NCBI GenBank assembly: GCA_026314275.1
Contig: CP111109.1
Coordinates: 1,116,001 to 1,180,000, forward strand
Direction: 5' to 3'
Length of the DNA stretch: 64,000 bases
DNA from: JAGOEY01 sp017997515
Lineage (GTDB): Bacteria > Pseudomonadota > Gammaproteobacteria > Burkholderiales > Burkholderiaceae_C
Of the stretch, positions 24,530-32,889 are shown one piece after another (within the stretch, counting starts at the first letter, position 1; the number at the start of each line of letters is the position of its first letter). The position numbers and the translations under genes were made by a program. A model generated the notes under the pieces. The model made no database searches and was not told where the DNA came from. It saw nothing but the letters and a program-made list of their open reading frames with translations.

Positions 24530-24990
24530 ACAGGGAATACCCTCAAAAGGCTGGGCGACGGGTTCATCAAACTGATCAAAATGATCATCCCGGTGCTGGT
24601 GTTCTGCGTGGTGGTGCACGGCATCGCAGGCGCGGTAAACCGGTGGCCACCATGATCGACGTGACCTCGCTGGTGCTGTTCAAGATCATGGGCATCATCA
24701 TCCCACTCGCCGCCGTCTTTATTGCCCAGGCCACCAACACGCCAAACTCGATGGCCGACCTGCTGACCATCCCGGCGATCGGGCTGGTGCTGTCGGTGGA
24801 CTGGTTCATGGGCATTGCCCGCGCGCTGGGCAACCTGATCGGCAACTGTGTGGCCACGGTGGCGATTGCCGCATGGGAAGGTGACATCGACCGTGAACGG
24901 GCCCACGCTGTGCTGGATGGCCGTGATGTGCCGGAAGACGCAACGTCTGCGACACTGACGGAACCCACCACCGCCCACGCAGCACACTGA
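24530..24990 (+). pseudogene. Remnant of dicarboxylate/cation symporter (DctA/GltP family)
   Basis: Two pieces in different frames. Piece 1 (24530-24649) encodes GNTLKRLGDGFIKLIKMII, VLVFCVVVHGIAGA, the N-terminal part of a DctA-like symporter, then stops. Piece 2 (from ~24643) resumes with LAAVFIAQATNTP and IARALGNLIGNCVATVAIA, the C-terminal part, and ends AHAVLDG plus a tail. Most of the ~430-residue transporter, including the SFNLDG loop, is deleted. It ends one base before the start of the GntR gene, which presumably once controlled it. Confidence 0.88.
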
Positions 24991-25692
24991 ATGCAGAACG
25001 ACATCACGCCTACCCGTATCGCCGAACGTGTCGTCGAGGCCATCCTCGCGCAGAAACTGGCACCCGGCGAACGGCTGGGGGAGCAGGCCCTGGCCGAGAA
25101 TTTTGGGGTCAGCCGCACGATGGTGCGTGAAGCCCTGATGCAACTGCAGGCACGGGGTTTTGTGGAGGTGCAGGCGCGGCGCGGCTGGTATGTGGAGCAA
25201 CCCTCTGCCGAGGAAGCGCGTGATGCCTTTGCCGCGCGGCGCATTGTCGAGGCAGGTATCCTGGCCGAAGCGGGCCGCCCGTTGGCCCAGGTGATACGCA
25301 CCCTGCGCAACCACATTGCGGATGAACAACACGCCATCGACGGTGCCGACGCGGCCACCCGTGCGTTCCTGCTGGCCGACTTCCATGTTTGCCTGGCCGA
25401 ACAAATGGGCCACCGCTTGTTGTGTGATGTGCTGCGCGACCTGACCGCCCGCACCACGCTGGCGGCCACGCTGTACCAGTCGCAACACGACGCAGTGCAG
25501 TCGTGTGCCGACCATGCAGCCATTGTGTCGGCACTGGAAGCGGGGGACACAACCGGAGCCCAGCAGCTGATGCTGGCGCACATTGGGCATGTCGAAGAGG
25601 CACTGCAGATGGGGCCGGACGCAGCACCCGGCAGCAATGACAGGCTGCGCACCGCGTTTGCGCCGCTGGCGCTACGGCCCAAGGCTTTATAA
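24991..25692 (+). CDS. GntR-family (FadR subfamily) transcriptional regulator
   Basis: 233 residues. N-terminal GntR winged helix (~8-70; LGEQALAENFGVSRTMVREA), then an all-helical FCD ligand domain with metal-type histidines (DFHVCLAEQ, DHAAIVSALEAGD, LAHIGHVEEAL). It probably senses an organic acid. It starts immediately after the stop of the decayed dicarboxylate transporter, so its original target may be gone. Its 3' end overlaps pilU convergently by 6 bp. Confidence 0.9.
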   Translation: MQNDITPTRIAERVVEAILAQKLAPGERLGEQALAENFGVSRTMVREALMQLQARGFVEVQARRGWYVEQPSAEEARDAFAARRIVEAGILAEAGRPLAQVIRTLRNHIADEQHAIDGADAATRAFLLADFHVCLAEQMGHRLLCDVLRDLTARTTLAATLYQSQHDAVQSCADHAAIVSALEAGDTTGAQQLMLAHIGHVEEALQMGPDAAPGSNDRLRTAFAPLALRPKAL

Positions 25693-26829
25693 CGCTTCCG
25701 GCTCGCCGCCGGTCAAGCGGATACGCACCGACACATCGGTCTTGGAGTCGGCATAGTCAATCGCCTGCTCGCGGGTGATCTGGCCTGTTTCGTACAGGTT
25801 AAACAAAGAGTCGTCAAACGTGCACATGCCCTGGTCCCGCCCCTTGTGCATGACGGTCTTGATCTCATCGATCTGGCCCTTGAGGATCAGGTCGGCGATG
25901 TAGGGTGTGACCTGCATCACCTCCAGCGCGGGCACCAGCCGCCCTTCCACGTTGGTGATCAGGCGCTGGCCAATCACGGCACGCAGGTTCAGCGACAAGT
26001 CCAGCAGCACCTGGTGGCGCACGTCCTGCGGGAAGAAGTGGATGACCCGCTGGACAGCCTGGTTGGCGCTGTTGGCATGGAGGGTGGACATACACAGGTG
26101 TCCGGTGTCAGCGTAGGCCATGGCGTGCTGCATGGTCAGCCGGTCGCGGATTTCACCGATCATGATCACGTCGGGTGCTTCCCGCATGGCGTGGCGCAGG
26201 GCGTCGTCAAAACTCAGGGTGTCGATACCCACCTCGCGCTGGTTCACCAGCGACTTGCGGTGGGTGTGGACAAATTCGATCGGGTCTTCCACCGTCAGGA
26301 TGTGCCCCTGCGCCTGGGCATTGCGGTGCCCCAGCATGGCGGCCAGCGAGGTGGATTTGCCCGCCCCCGCCGGGCCACACACCAGCACCAGTCCGCGCTT
26401 GAACAGCGCAATGTCACCCAGCACCGGCGGCAGTCCCAGACGGGCCAGGTCTGGGATGTCAAACGTGATGTAGCGCGCCACCAGGGCCACGGCACCCCGC
26501 TGCATAAAAACGTTGACACGGAAGCGACCCACCTCGGCCAGCTCCAGCGACATGTCACATTCGAGTGTGGTTTCAAACTCCAGCACCTGCTCTGCACGCA
26601 TGGCGGAGTAGGCAAGTGCCTTGGTGTCGTCCGCGCTCAGGGGGGTGCGCGACAAGGCCTTGAAGCTGCCCTGCACCTTGACCACCGGGGGTGCAGCCAC
26701 GGTGATGAACAGGTCGGAGGCCCCCGCCCGCACCGTGGTCTGCAGGTAGTCACGCAGCGTCAGCAAAGGCATATCACCCGCGGGCGCCACCGCTGGCACA
26801 CCGGTTACCACATTGTCCGACTCAGCCAT
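25687..26829 (-). CDS. pilU: Type IV pilus retraction ATPase, PilU-like
   Basis: 380 residues. PilT/PilU-type PAS-like N-domain, Walker A GPAGAGKST, Asp box, Walker B DVIMIGEIRD and His box CMSTLHANSANQAVQR. The C-terminal PYIADLILKGQIDEIKTVM is nearer PilU than PilT. It powers or assists pilus retraction at the inner membrane. A strong GGAGGAGG site precedes the ATG. Next to the Pil-Chp operon, consistent with twitching control. Confidence 0.88.
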   Translation of the reverse strand: MAESDNVVTGVPAVAPAGDMPLLTLRDYLQTTVRAGASDLFITVAAPPVVKVQGSFKALSRTPLSADDTKALAYSAMRAEQVLEFETTLECDMSLELAEVGRFRVNVFMQRGAVALVARYITFDIPDLARLGLPPVLGDIALFKRGLVLVCGPAGAGKSTSLAAMLGHRNAQAQGHILTVEDPIEFVHTHRKSLVNQREVGIDTLSFDDALRHAMREAPDVIMIGEIRDRLTMQHAMAYADTGHLCMSTLHANSANQAVQRVIHFFPQDVRHQVLLDLSLNLRAVIGQRLITNVEGRLVPALEVMQVTPYIADLILKGQIDEIKTVMHKGRDQGMCTFDDSLFNLYETGQITREQAIDYADSKTDVSVRIRLTGGEPEAL

Positions 26830-26915
26830 GTGACCTCCTCCTGTGTCCGTGCCTGCACCGACGTTACAGCAAAGGCCGCCGCCCCACCAGCGGGGCTAAC
26901 GCTCAGGCTGCGGTC

Positions 26916-29900
26916 TCAGGCGACAACCCCTTGCGCAGCGGCAGCACGGGTGTAAGACCGCACCAGGCTGAGCAGCTCTTCTTCCGAATACGGTTTGCCG
27001 AGGTAGTTGTTCACACCCAGTTCCATCGCATGTTCGCGGTGTTTGCCCGCAATACGCGAGGTGATCATGATGATGGGCATGCCTTCCAGCGCGCTGTCGG
27101 CTCGGATGTTGCGCGCCAGGTCGAAGCCGTCCATACGCGGCATTTCGATGTCGGACAACACCACCGCTGGGCGCTCTTCCTGCAGACGCTCCAGTGCCTG
27201 CAGGCCGTCCGCCGCCAGCACCACGCGGTACCCTTCACGCTGCAGCAGGCGCTGCGTCACACGGCGCACGGTGATGGAGTCGTCCACCACCATCACCAGC
27301 GGCACCTGTTGCACGGCAGGCAACACCGGGGTCGGCACACTGCTGCCGCCACGCTGGGTGGGGGCAGCCGCCTGCGCCTCGGCGGCACGCCGCACCTGTT
27401 CGCCGTACACCGTGGCCAGCGCCACCGGGTTGTAGATCAGCACCACCGCACCCGAGGCCAGCACCGACATACCGGCAAGACCCGGCAGACGGGACAGCTG
27501 GGGCCCGAGGTTCTTCACCACCACTTCCTGGTTACCCAGCACTTCATCCACGTGGATGGCCACACGCTGGGCCGCACTGCGCAAGATGACGACGGGGCGG
27601 TTCTTGGTGACAGGCTCCACGCTGCGGGCCGACGCCTGCAGCAACGCACCAGACCAGAAGAACGGAATGTCTTCTTCACCCAGGCGGAACACACCGGTCT
27701 GGTAGGCCCGCTCCACCTCATCGGCGGGGGTGCGCCGCACGATCTCGACCACACTGGCCGGCACACCGATGGACAACGCACCCGAGCGCATCATCACCAC
27801 GTGGGTCACGGCTGTGGTCAGCGGCAGCACCATGGTGAATGCCGTGCCTTGCCCCACACCCGTTGCCGTTTCGATGCGGCCACCCAGGGCCTGCACTTCG
27901 GCGCGCACCACGTCCATACCGATGCCACGCCCGGCCAGCTCCGTCACCTGGGTGGCGGTGGTGAACCCGGCCTGGAAGATCAGGGTGGCGGCATCGGTTT
28001 CGGTGAGGTAGGCGTCGTCCGTGATCAGCCCCAGGGCCTGCGCCTTGCTGCGGATCGCCGGAATGTCGAGGCCCCGGCCGTCGTCGCGGAACGTGACGGA
28101 CACGTCGTTGCCTTCCTGCTGCAGCCCAATGGTGATGCTGCCCACGCCGGGTTTGCCCAGCGCAGTGCGGTGGGCGACGTCTTCGATGCCGTGCACCACG
28201 GCGTTGCGCAGCAGGTGTTCGAAGGCAGGGGTCATGCGGTCGAGCACACCCCGGTCCATCTCGATCGAACCGCCGGTGATGTCCAGCGTGATCTGTTTGC
28301 CGGTTTCCTTCGCGGCCTGGCGCACCACGGCGTACAGGCGTTCGGCGATGCCTTCAAACTCCACCATCCGTGTACGCAGCAGGTCACGCTGCAGTTCACG
28401 GGCCTGGCGGCCCTGGGCGATCAGGTCGTCCTCGGTGCCTTCCAGCGTGCGCTGCAGGCCGCGTTGCACGGTGGCCACGTCGTTGACCGACTCGGCCATC
28501 ATGCGGGTCAGTTCCTGCACGCGGGTGAAGCGGTCGAATTCGAGCGGGTCGAATGCGGCGTCGGAGTCTTTGGCCTGCGCCAGACGCGACTGCATCTGCG
28601 ACTCGGCCTGCACCTCGATGTCGCGCAGCTGCTGGCGCAAACGGTCCAGGTTGCCCGACAGGTCGCCCAAGGCACCCCGCATCTGGCCCAGCCGCACGTC
28701 CAGGCGCGACCGCGTGATCATCACTTCGCCCACCTGGTTGACCAGGCGGTCGAGCAGTGCCGCACGCACCCGCACCGACTGGTTGGCCGCCGGGCGCAAC
28801 GGGGCCATGGGCGGTGTGGTGGGCAGGAACAGCTTGGCCGCTGCCGCAGCAGCGGGGGCCGGTGTGTGTCCCGATGCTGCAGGCACCAGGGGCACCACCA
28901 CGGCAGGGGCAGGCACACCCTCCTTGGCCGCCACACCGGGCTGCGGCGCAGCCACAACGGTGTCCTGCACCTGTTCACTCAGCACACGCAGCGCATCGAA
29001 GTTGGCCTGCAGGCCGTCGAAGCTGGCAAGCAAAGGCTCGACCTGCGCAACCTGCAGGTTTTCGGAGTCGAGCCGCTCAATGGCCGACTCCAGCCGGTGC
29101 GCCAGTTCGCCCAGGCGCATGGCCCCCGCCAAACGCGAGCTGCCTTTGAGTGTGTGCAAGGTGCGCAGCGCTTCGTGGCGGGCACTGCTGTTGTCGGGCC
29201 GCGCCGCCCACTGGCGCAATGCACCACCCAGGCGGGGTAACAACTCGATGGCTTCTTCTTCGAAGATGGGAAACAGATCGGGGTCGATCACGTCCACAGC
29301 ATCGATGTCGTCGTCGATGTTGGCCACCACCGGCATCGCCTGGGCGTGGAGTGGCAACAGCATGCTTGCTACATTTTCGATAGCTGGCTGCGCACTTACT
29401 TCGGGCGCTGGAGGCTGATTTTCTTCAAAAACAACCTCCACTGCGGCCATGTCAACCACTTCCGCTACTTCCGATGCGTCGTAGGCCGGGGCCAGCGACA
29501 CACCGACATCGGACGCCAGAATGTCACGCAGCGCCTGCAGGGTGACCGGGTTCGGGTCTTTCAGGAAACCGGCGGCGAACTGGTGCAGCAAGCGGCGGAT
29601 GTCTTCCGCAGCATCACAGAAAGTGCGCGCCTGGTCGGGTGTGCCATAGGTCGACTGCAGCTGCACATGCTGCAGGGTGTGCTCCAGCAAACGGGCGAGT
29701 TCGGACAACGCCAGGAAGCCCACCGTGGCCGAGCTGCCGGCCATGGAGTGCGCCATGGCTACTGCCGTTTCGGGCACCGGCTGGTACAGCTCCAGCGACC
29801 ATTCGGCCAGGTCCATCTGCAAACGGCGCGACCATTCGTCGGCTTCGTTCAGGTACACGTTGTACAGAGGGATGCCAATCCGCAGCGGGCCAATCACCTT

Positions 29901-32840
29901 GACCAGGTCTTCTGCGCTGGTGACCGGGTCGGCCACCACTTCGGTGCCGGGCTCCGGGGCCTCAACCAGCGCGTCCTGGAGCGCAGGTTCGGGTTCAGGC
30001 TCGGAAACGGCCTGTTCATACACACCAGCATCCACCACCACCGACTCTTCCACTGGTGCGACGGGCGCAAAAATCTCCTCCACAGACACGGGCGCTGCGT
30101 CGGCTGCGGCCGTGAAGCCCAGGTCCACAAACGCGTCCATAAACACAGGTTCTGCGGCCTCGACCACTTCCATCTGGTGCAGCGGGTCCGCCAGGAAGTT
30201 CGTATCTTCAAAGTCCGTGCTCACATCGGCAGACACCAGGACGGGCTCGGAGGGCAGCTCTGGCAACGGCGCGGCAGCGGGTTCAGGGGCGGGAGGCACC
30301 ATGGCAAACCCCATGGCCGCCAGCTCGACCAACGAGGCCGGGCGGGTGATTTCAAATGCGTCCGCGGGTGCCGGGGCATGTGCGGCAAAGTCGGTCTGTG
30401 CAAACGCAGACGGTGGCAGGTGGGCCAGCAGAGCGTCGTCGTCGGGCAGATCGGCAATGGCCGTGGCACGCGACGGCATGTCGGGCATGTCGGGCAGCTC
30501 GAACGCACCGGTGTAAGCCCGCCCGCGTGGCAGGGTGAGCGCCACATGCTGCTGGTCCAGCCGCAGCGCGTCGGCCGAAATACGGAACGCCTGGGCTTCC
30601 CAGTTCTCTGCGTCCCCTTCTTCAATGTCTTCGGCCCACAGCCCAAAGCCGCGCAGTGCGTCACCACACAGCAGCAGCAGCGGCTGCTCCATGGGTTTTT
30701 GATCTGCCAGCCAGGCATTCAGCAGCTGCTCCATGGACCAGGCTGCTTCACCAAACTCGGACAGGCCCACCATGCGCGCGCTGCCTTTGAGTGTGTGGAA
30801 CACCCGGCGCAGGGTGGTTTGTTCGGACAGGTCGGCAGGCTGTGCGGTCAGGGCATCCACACACACCAGCCCGTTCGCGACCACTTCGCGGGCCTCTTCC
30901 AGGAACACGTCAACCAGGTCGTCTTCTTCCAGGTCCACCGCCGCCAGGAAGGGCGAGGATTCAGGCACAGGCGGTGCAGGCAAAACCTCTTCCTCGGGGG
31001 CCACCACAGCCGCCGCCACGGGGGCACGCTCCTGTACGACAACAAAGGCCTGCTCGGTCGTGTCATCGGCACGGCTCTGCACGCGCCCGGTGAGCAGCCG
31101 CAACTCGCCCTGTGTTTCGTCGTAGACAAACAGGGTGCGGGCCATCGCGCGCTGGTAGTTCAGCATGTCGATCATGAAGCCGAGTGCCCCCAGGCTGTTG
31201 CCCAGTTTCTCGAACGCTGCGGGGCTGCCCACGGCGTTGCCCATTTCGGCCTCGGACAGAAAACCTTCCACGGTGCCACGCATCCGCACCACGGCCAACG
31301 CGGCCTGGTCCAAGCCCAGCAGCGACAACACGCCCCGCATCTGCGCCAGGCGATCGGGCACGGCCATCAGCGGCTGGGTGTCTGTGGTGTTGCGGAAGAA
31401 CTGGTCCATCAGTTTTTCGACTTCGCCCAGGGAGGTGCGTAATTCACCCACCACACTGCCCATGGTCTGGCGGTCACTGACACGCCGGTACAGGTCTTCC
31501 ATCCACGCCTCGAGCGGCTCGGACTGGCCACCCGCCTGCACACGCTGCAGGCGCTGCGCCAGGTGCTCGGCACGTTGGGCCGTCTGCACGTCGTCCGCAC
31601 CCAGTTCGTCAAACGTGGCCTGCAGGTACAACACGGCGGTGGCCACTTCCATGGCCAATGCCGCCGACGGGGGCTCCCCCGAACGGGCCACCGCTTCGGT
31701 GGCTTGCGCCAGCGCATCGGCCAGCGGTGCGCTGCCGGGGTGCAGGCGGCGCAGGGAGTCCCCCACCAGGCTGAACTGGTCCAGCGCAGGTTTGAGTTTG
31801 TGGCGGTCACCACCTGCCAGTGCTGACCAGGTTTCGGTGGCGGCGGCCACACGTTTGCGGGCCTGGGCCAGAACGGTGGGGTCGTAACGGCCAAACCGGC
31901 GCACTTCGTAGTCCACCGGGCTGAAGCGGTCCAGCCGGTAGGCCTGGCGCACTGCCGCCAAGATCGGCGCATTGTCGGAAGTGGGCGCCTGCGCACAGAA
32001 GAACAACATGTCCTGCCACAGGCGCTCTGACACGGTGTCATCCCCGCGGGCCAGGGTTGCGTACTGCATCAGCACCCGGGACGCCACACGTTTGACGTAC
32101 AGGTCGGACGGCAGCAAACCTGCGGCCATGGCGTCAAAAAAGCCGGCGCAGATCTTCCAGAACGTACGCACCGGCCCTGCGGGTAATGCAGCCGCAAAGC
32201 CCAGGCTGGTGTTGCTGAGGCTGCGTGCTGCCTGCAGATCACCGCCCTTGACAATCTTCAGCACCGCCTGGTCGAGCTGCGACCGGGCCTGGGTGCCGTA
32301 GTACAACGGGACTTCGAGGATGGCCAGGTCAGGCTCCACCGAACGGCGCTCCAGCGGCCACAAGTCGGCGGGGTGGATACGGTCGCTGCCGGCCAGGGTC
32401 TGCACTTCGCGGTAGTGCGGAAAAAGCCCCACAGCAGACGTCTCTTTGCCCGCCATCACGGCTTCGAGAAATTCGTTCACGGCAAAACTGGTTCGCTCCA
32501 GCACCTGCGCGGCGTTCTCGTTACACGCATGGGGGGTCTGCACAAACTGGTGGACGGCCGTTTCCATGGCGCGCACCACCAGCGCGGCTTCACGCATGCC
32601 CACCATTTCCAGCGCGCCAGTGGCCGAGTGCAGATGCTGGCGGGCGATGCGCAGGGCCACCGGGTCCAGCGCTGCAGCGCCGGCGGGGCCCGCCTGCGCC
32701 ACGTTGTGTGCAAAAAGCTTGACGGATTTGACTGCGCCGTCGAGTGACTTGCGCAGCTCGTCCAGCACCCAGGCCAGGGGCCCCAGATCCTGTTGGGGAA
32801 ACGCCCGGTCAGTGGAACGAACAGCGTCGGGAGTTTGCAT
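26916..32840 (-). CDS. chpA: ChpA/PilL hybrid chemotaxis histidine kinase
   Basis: 1974 residues from the ATG at 32840. Order: N-terminal FimL-like pseudo-Hpt segments (HSATGALEMVG near 70), Hpt with HTLKGSARMVG (~682), Hpt with HSMAGSSATVG (~1030), Hpt with HTLKGSSRLAG (~1230), CheA dimerisation helices, HATPase (NAVVHGIEDVAHR, DDGRGL, GRGIGMDVV; ~1540-1670), CheW-like domain, and a C-terminal receiver with phospho-Asp in VLSDIEMPRMDG (~1896). It phosphorylates PilG/PilH to control pilus extension and retraction. Residues ~1137-1160 are encoded by an inserted type 1 repeat with atypical codons. Confidence 0.95.
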   Translation of the reverse strand: MQTPDAVRSTDRAFPQQDLGPLAWVLDELRKSLDGAVKSVKLFAHNVAQAGPAGAAALDPVALRIARQHLHSATGALEMVGMREAALVVRAMETAVHQFVQTPHACNENAAQVLERTSFAVNEFLEAVMAGKETSAVGLFPHYREVQTLAGSDRIHPADLWPLERRSVEPDLAILEVPLYYGTQARSQLDQAVLKIVKGGDLQAARSLSNTSLGFAAALPAGPVRTFWKICAGFFDAMAAGLLPSDLYVKRVASRVLMQYATLARGDDTVSERLWQDMLFFCAQAPTSDNAPILAAVRQAYRLDRFSPVDYEVRRFGRYDPTVLAQARKRVAAATETWSALAGGDRHKLKPALDQFSLVGDSLRRLHPGSAPLADALAQATEAVARSGEPPSAALAMEVATAVLYLQATFDELGADDVQTAQRAEHLAQRLQRVQAGGQSEPLEAWMEDLYRRVSDRQTMGSVVGELRTSLGEVEKLMDQFFRNTTDTQPLMAVPDRLAQMRGVLSLLGLDQAALAVVRMRGTVEGFLSEAEMGNAVGSPAAFEKLGNSLGALGFMIDMLNYQRAMARTLFVYDETQGELRLLTGRVQSRADDTTEQAFVVVQERAPVAAAVVAPEEEVLPAPPVPESSPFLAAVDLEEDDLVDVFLEEAREVVANGLVCVDALTAQPADLSEQTTLRRVFHTLKGSARMVGLSEFGEAAWSMEQLLNAWLADQKPMEQPLLLLCGDALRGFGLWAEDIEEGDAENWEAQAFRISADALRLDQQHVALTLPRGRAYTGAFELPDMPDMPSRATAIADLPDDDALLAHLPPSAFAQTDFAAHAPAPADAFEITRPASLVELAAMGFAMVPPAPEPAAAPLPELPSEPVLVSADVSTDFEDTNFLADPLHQMEVVEAAEPVFMDAFVDLGFTAAADAAPVSVEEIFAPVAPVEESVVVDAGVYEQAVSEPEPEPALQDALVEAPEPGTEVVADPVTSAEDLVKVIGPLRIGIPLYNVYLNEADEWSRRLQMDLAEWSLELYQPVPETAVAMAHSMAGSSATVGFLALSELARLLEHTLQHVQLQSTYGTPDQARTFCDAAEDIRRLLHQFAAGFLKDPNPVTLQALRDILASDVGVSLAPAYDASEVAEVVDMAAVEVVFEENQPPAPEVSAQPAIENVASMLLPLHAQAMPVVANIDDDIDAVDVIDPDLFPIFEEEAIELLPRLGGALRQWAARPDNSSARHEALRTLHTLKGSSRLAGAMRLGELAHRLESAIERLDSENLQVAQVEPLLASFDGLQANFDALRVLSEQVQDTVVAAPQPGVAAKEGVPAPAVVVPLVPAASGHTPAPAAAAAAKLFLPTTPPMAPLRPAANQSVRVRAALLDRLVNQVGEVMITRSRLDVRLGQMRGALGDLSGNLDRLRQQLRDIEVQAESQMQSRLAQAKDSDAAFDPLEFDRFTRVQELTRMMAESVNDVATVQRGLQRTLEGTEDDLIAQGRQARELQRDLLRTRMVEFEGIAERLYAVVRQAAKETGKQITLDITGGSIEMDRGVLDRMTPAFEHLLRNAVVHGIEDVAHRTALGKPGVGSITIGLQQEGNDVSVTFRDDGRGLDIPAIRSKAQALGLITDDAYLTETDAATLIFQAGFTTATQVTELAGRGIGMDVVRAEVQALGGRIETATGVGQGTAFTMVLPLTTAVTHVVMMRSGALSIGVPASVVEIVRRTPADEVERAYQTGVFRLGEEDIPFFWSGALLQASARSVEPVTKNRPVVILRSAAQRVAIHVDEVLGNQEVVVKNLGPQLSRLPGLAGMSVLASGAVVLIYNPVALATVYGEQVRRAAEAQAAAPTQRGGSSVPTPVLPAVQQVPLVMVVDDSITVRRVTQRLLQREGYRVVLAADGLQALERLQEERPAVVLSDIEMPRMDGFDLARNIRADSALEGMPIIMITSRIAGKHREHAMELGVNNYLGKPYSEEELLSLVRSYTRAAAAQGVVA
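29361..29432 (+). repeat. Type 1 interspersed repeat, copy e (inside chpA)
   Basis: GCTTGCTACATTTTCGATAG, CTGGCTGCGC, GGGCGCTGGAGGCTGATTTT: the same box order as intergenic copies. It lies antisense within the chpA frame, in the linker between Hpt domains 2 and 3, and encodes VFEENQPPAPEVSAQPAIEN without disrupting the frame. Confidence 0.75.
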
Positions 32841-32889
32841 GAAGGGGTCCAGTCCAGCGATGGGCCAAGAAGAGAAATGTGCAGGTGTT

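Noticed and set aside
26931..29240. 769-codon plus-strand frame opposite chpA
   Set aside because: His/Arg/Gly-rich shadow translation of a well-supported gene.
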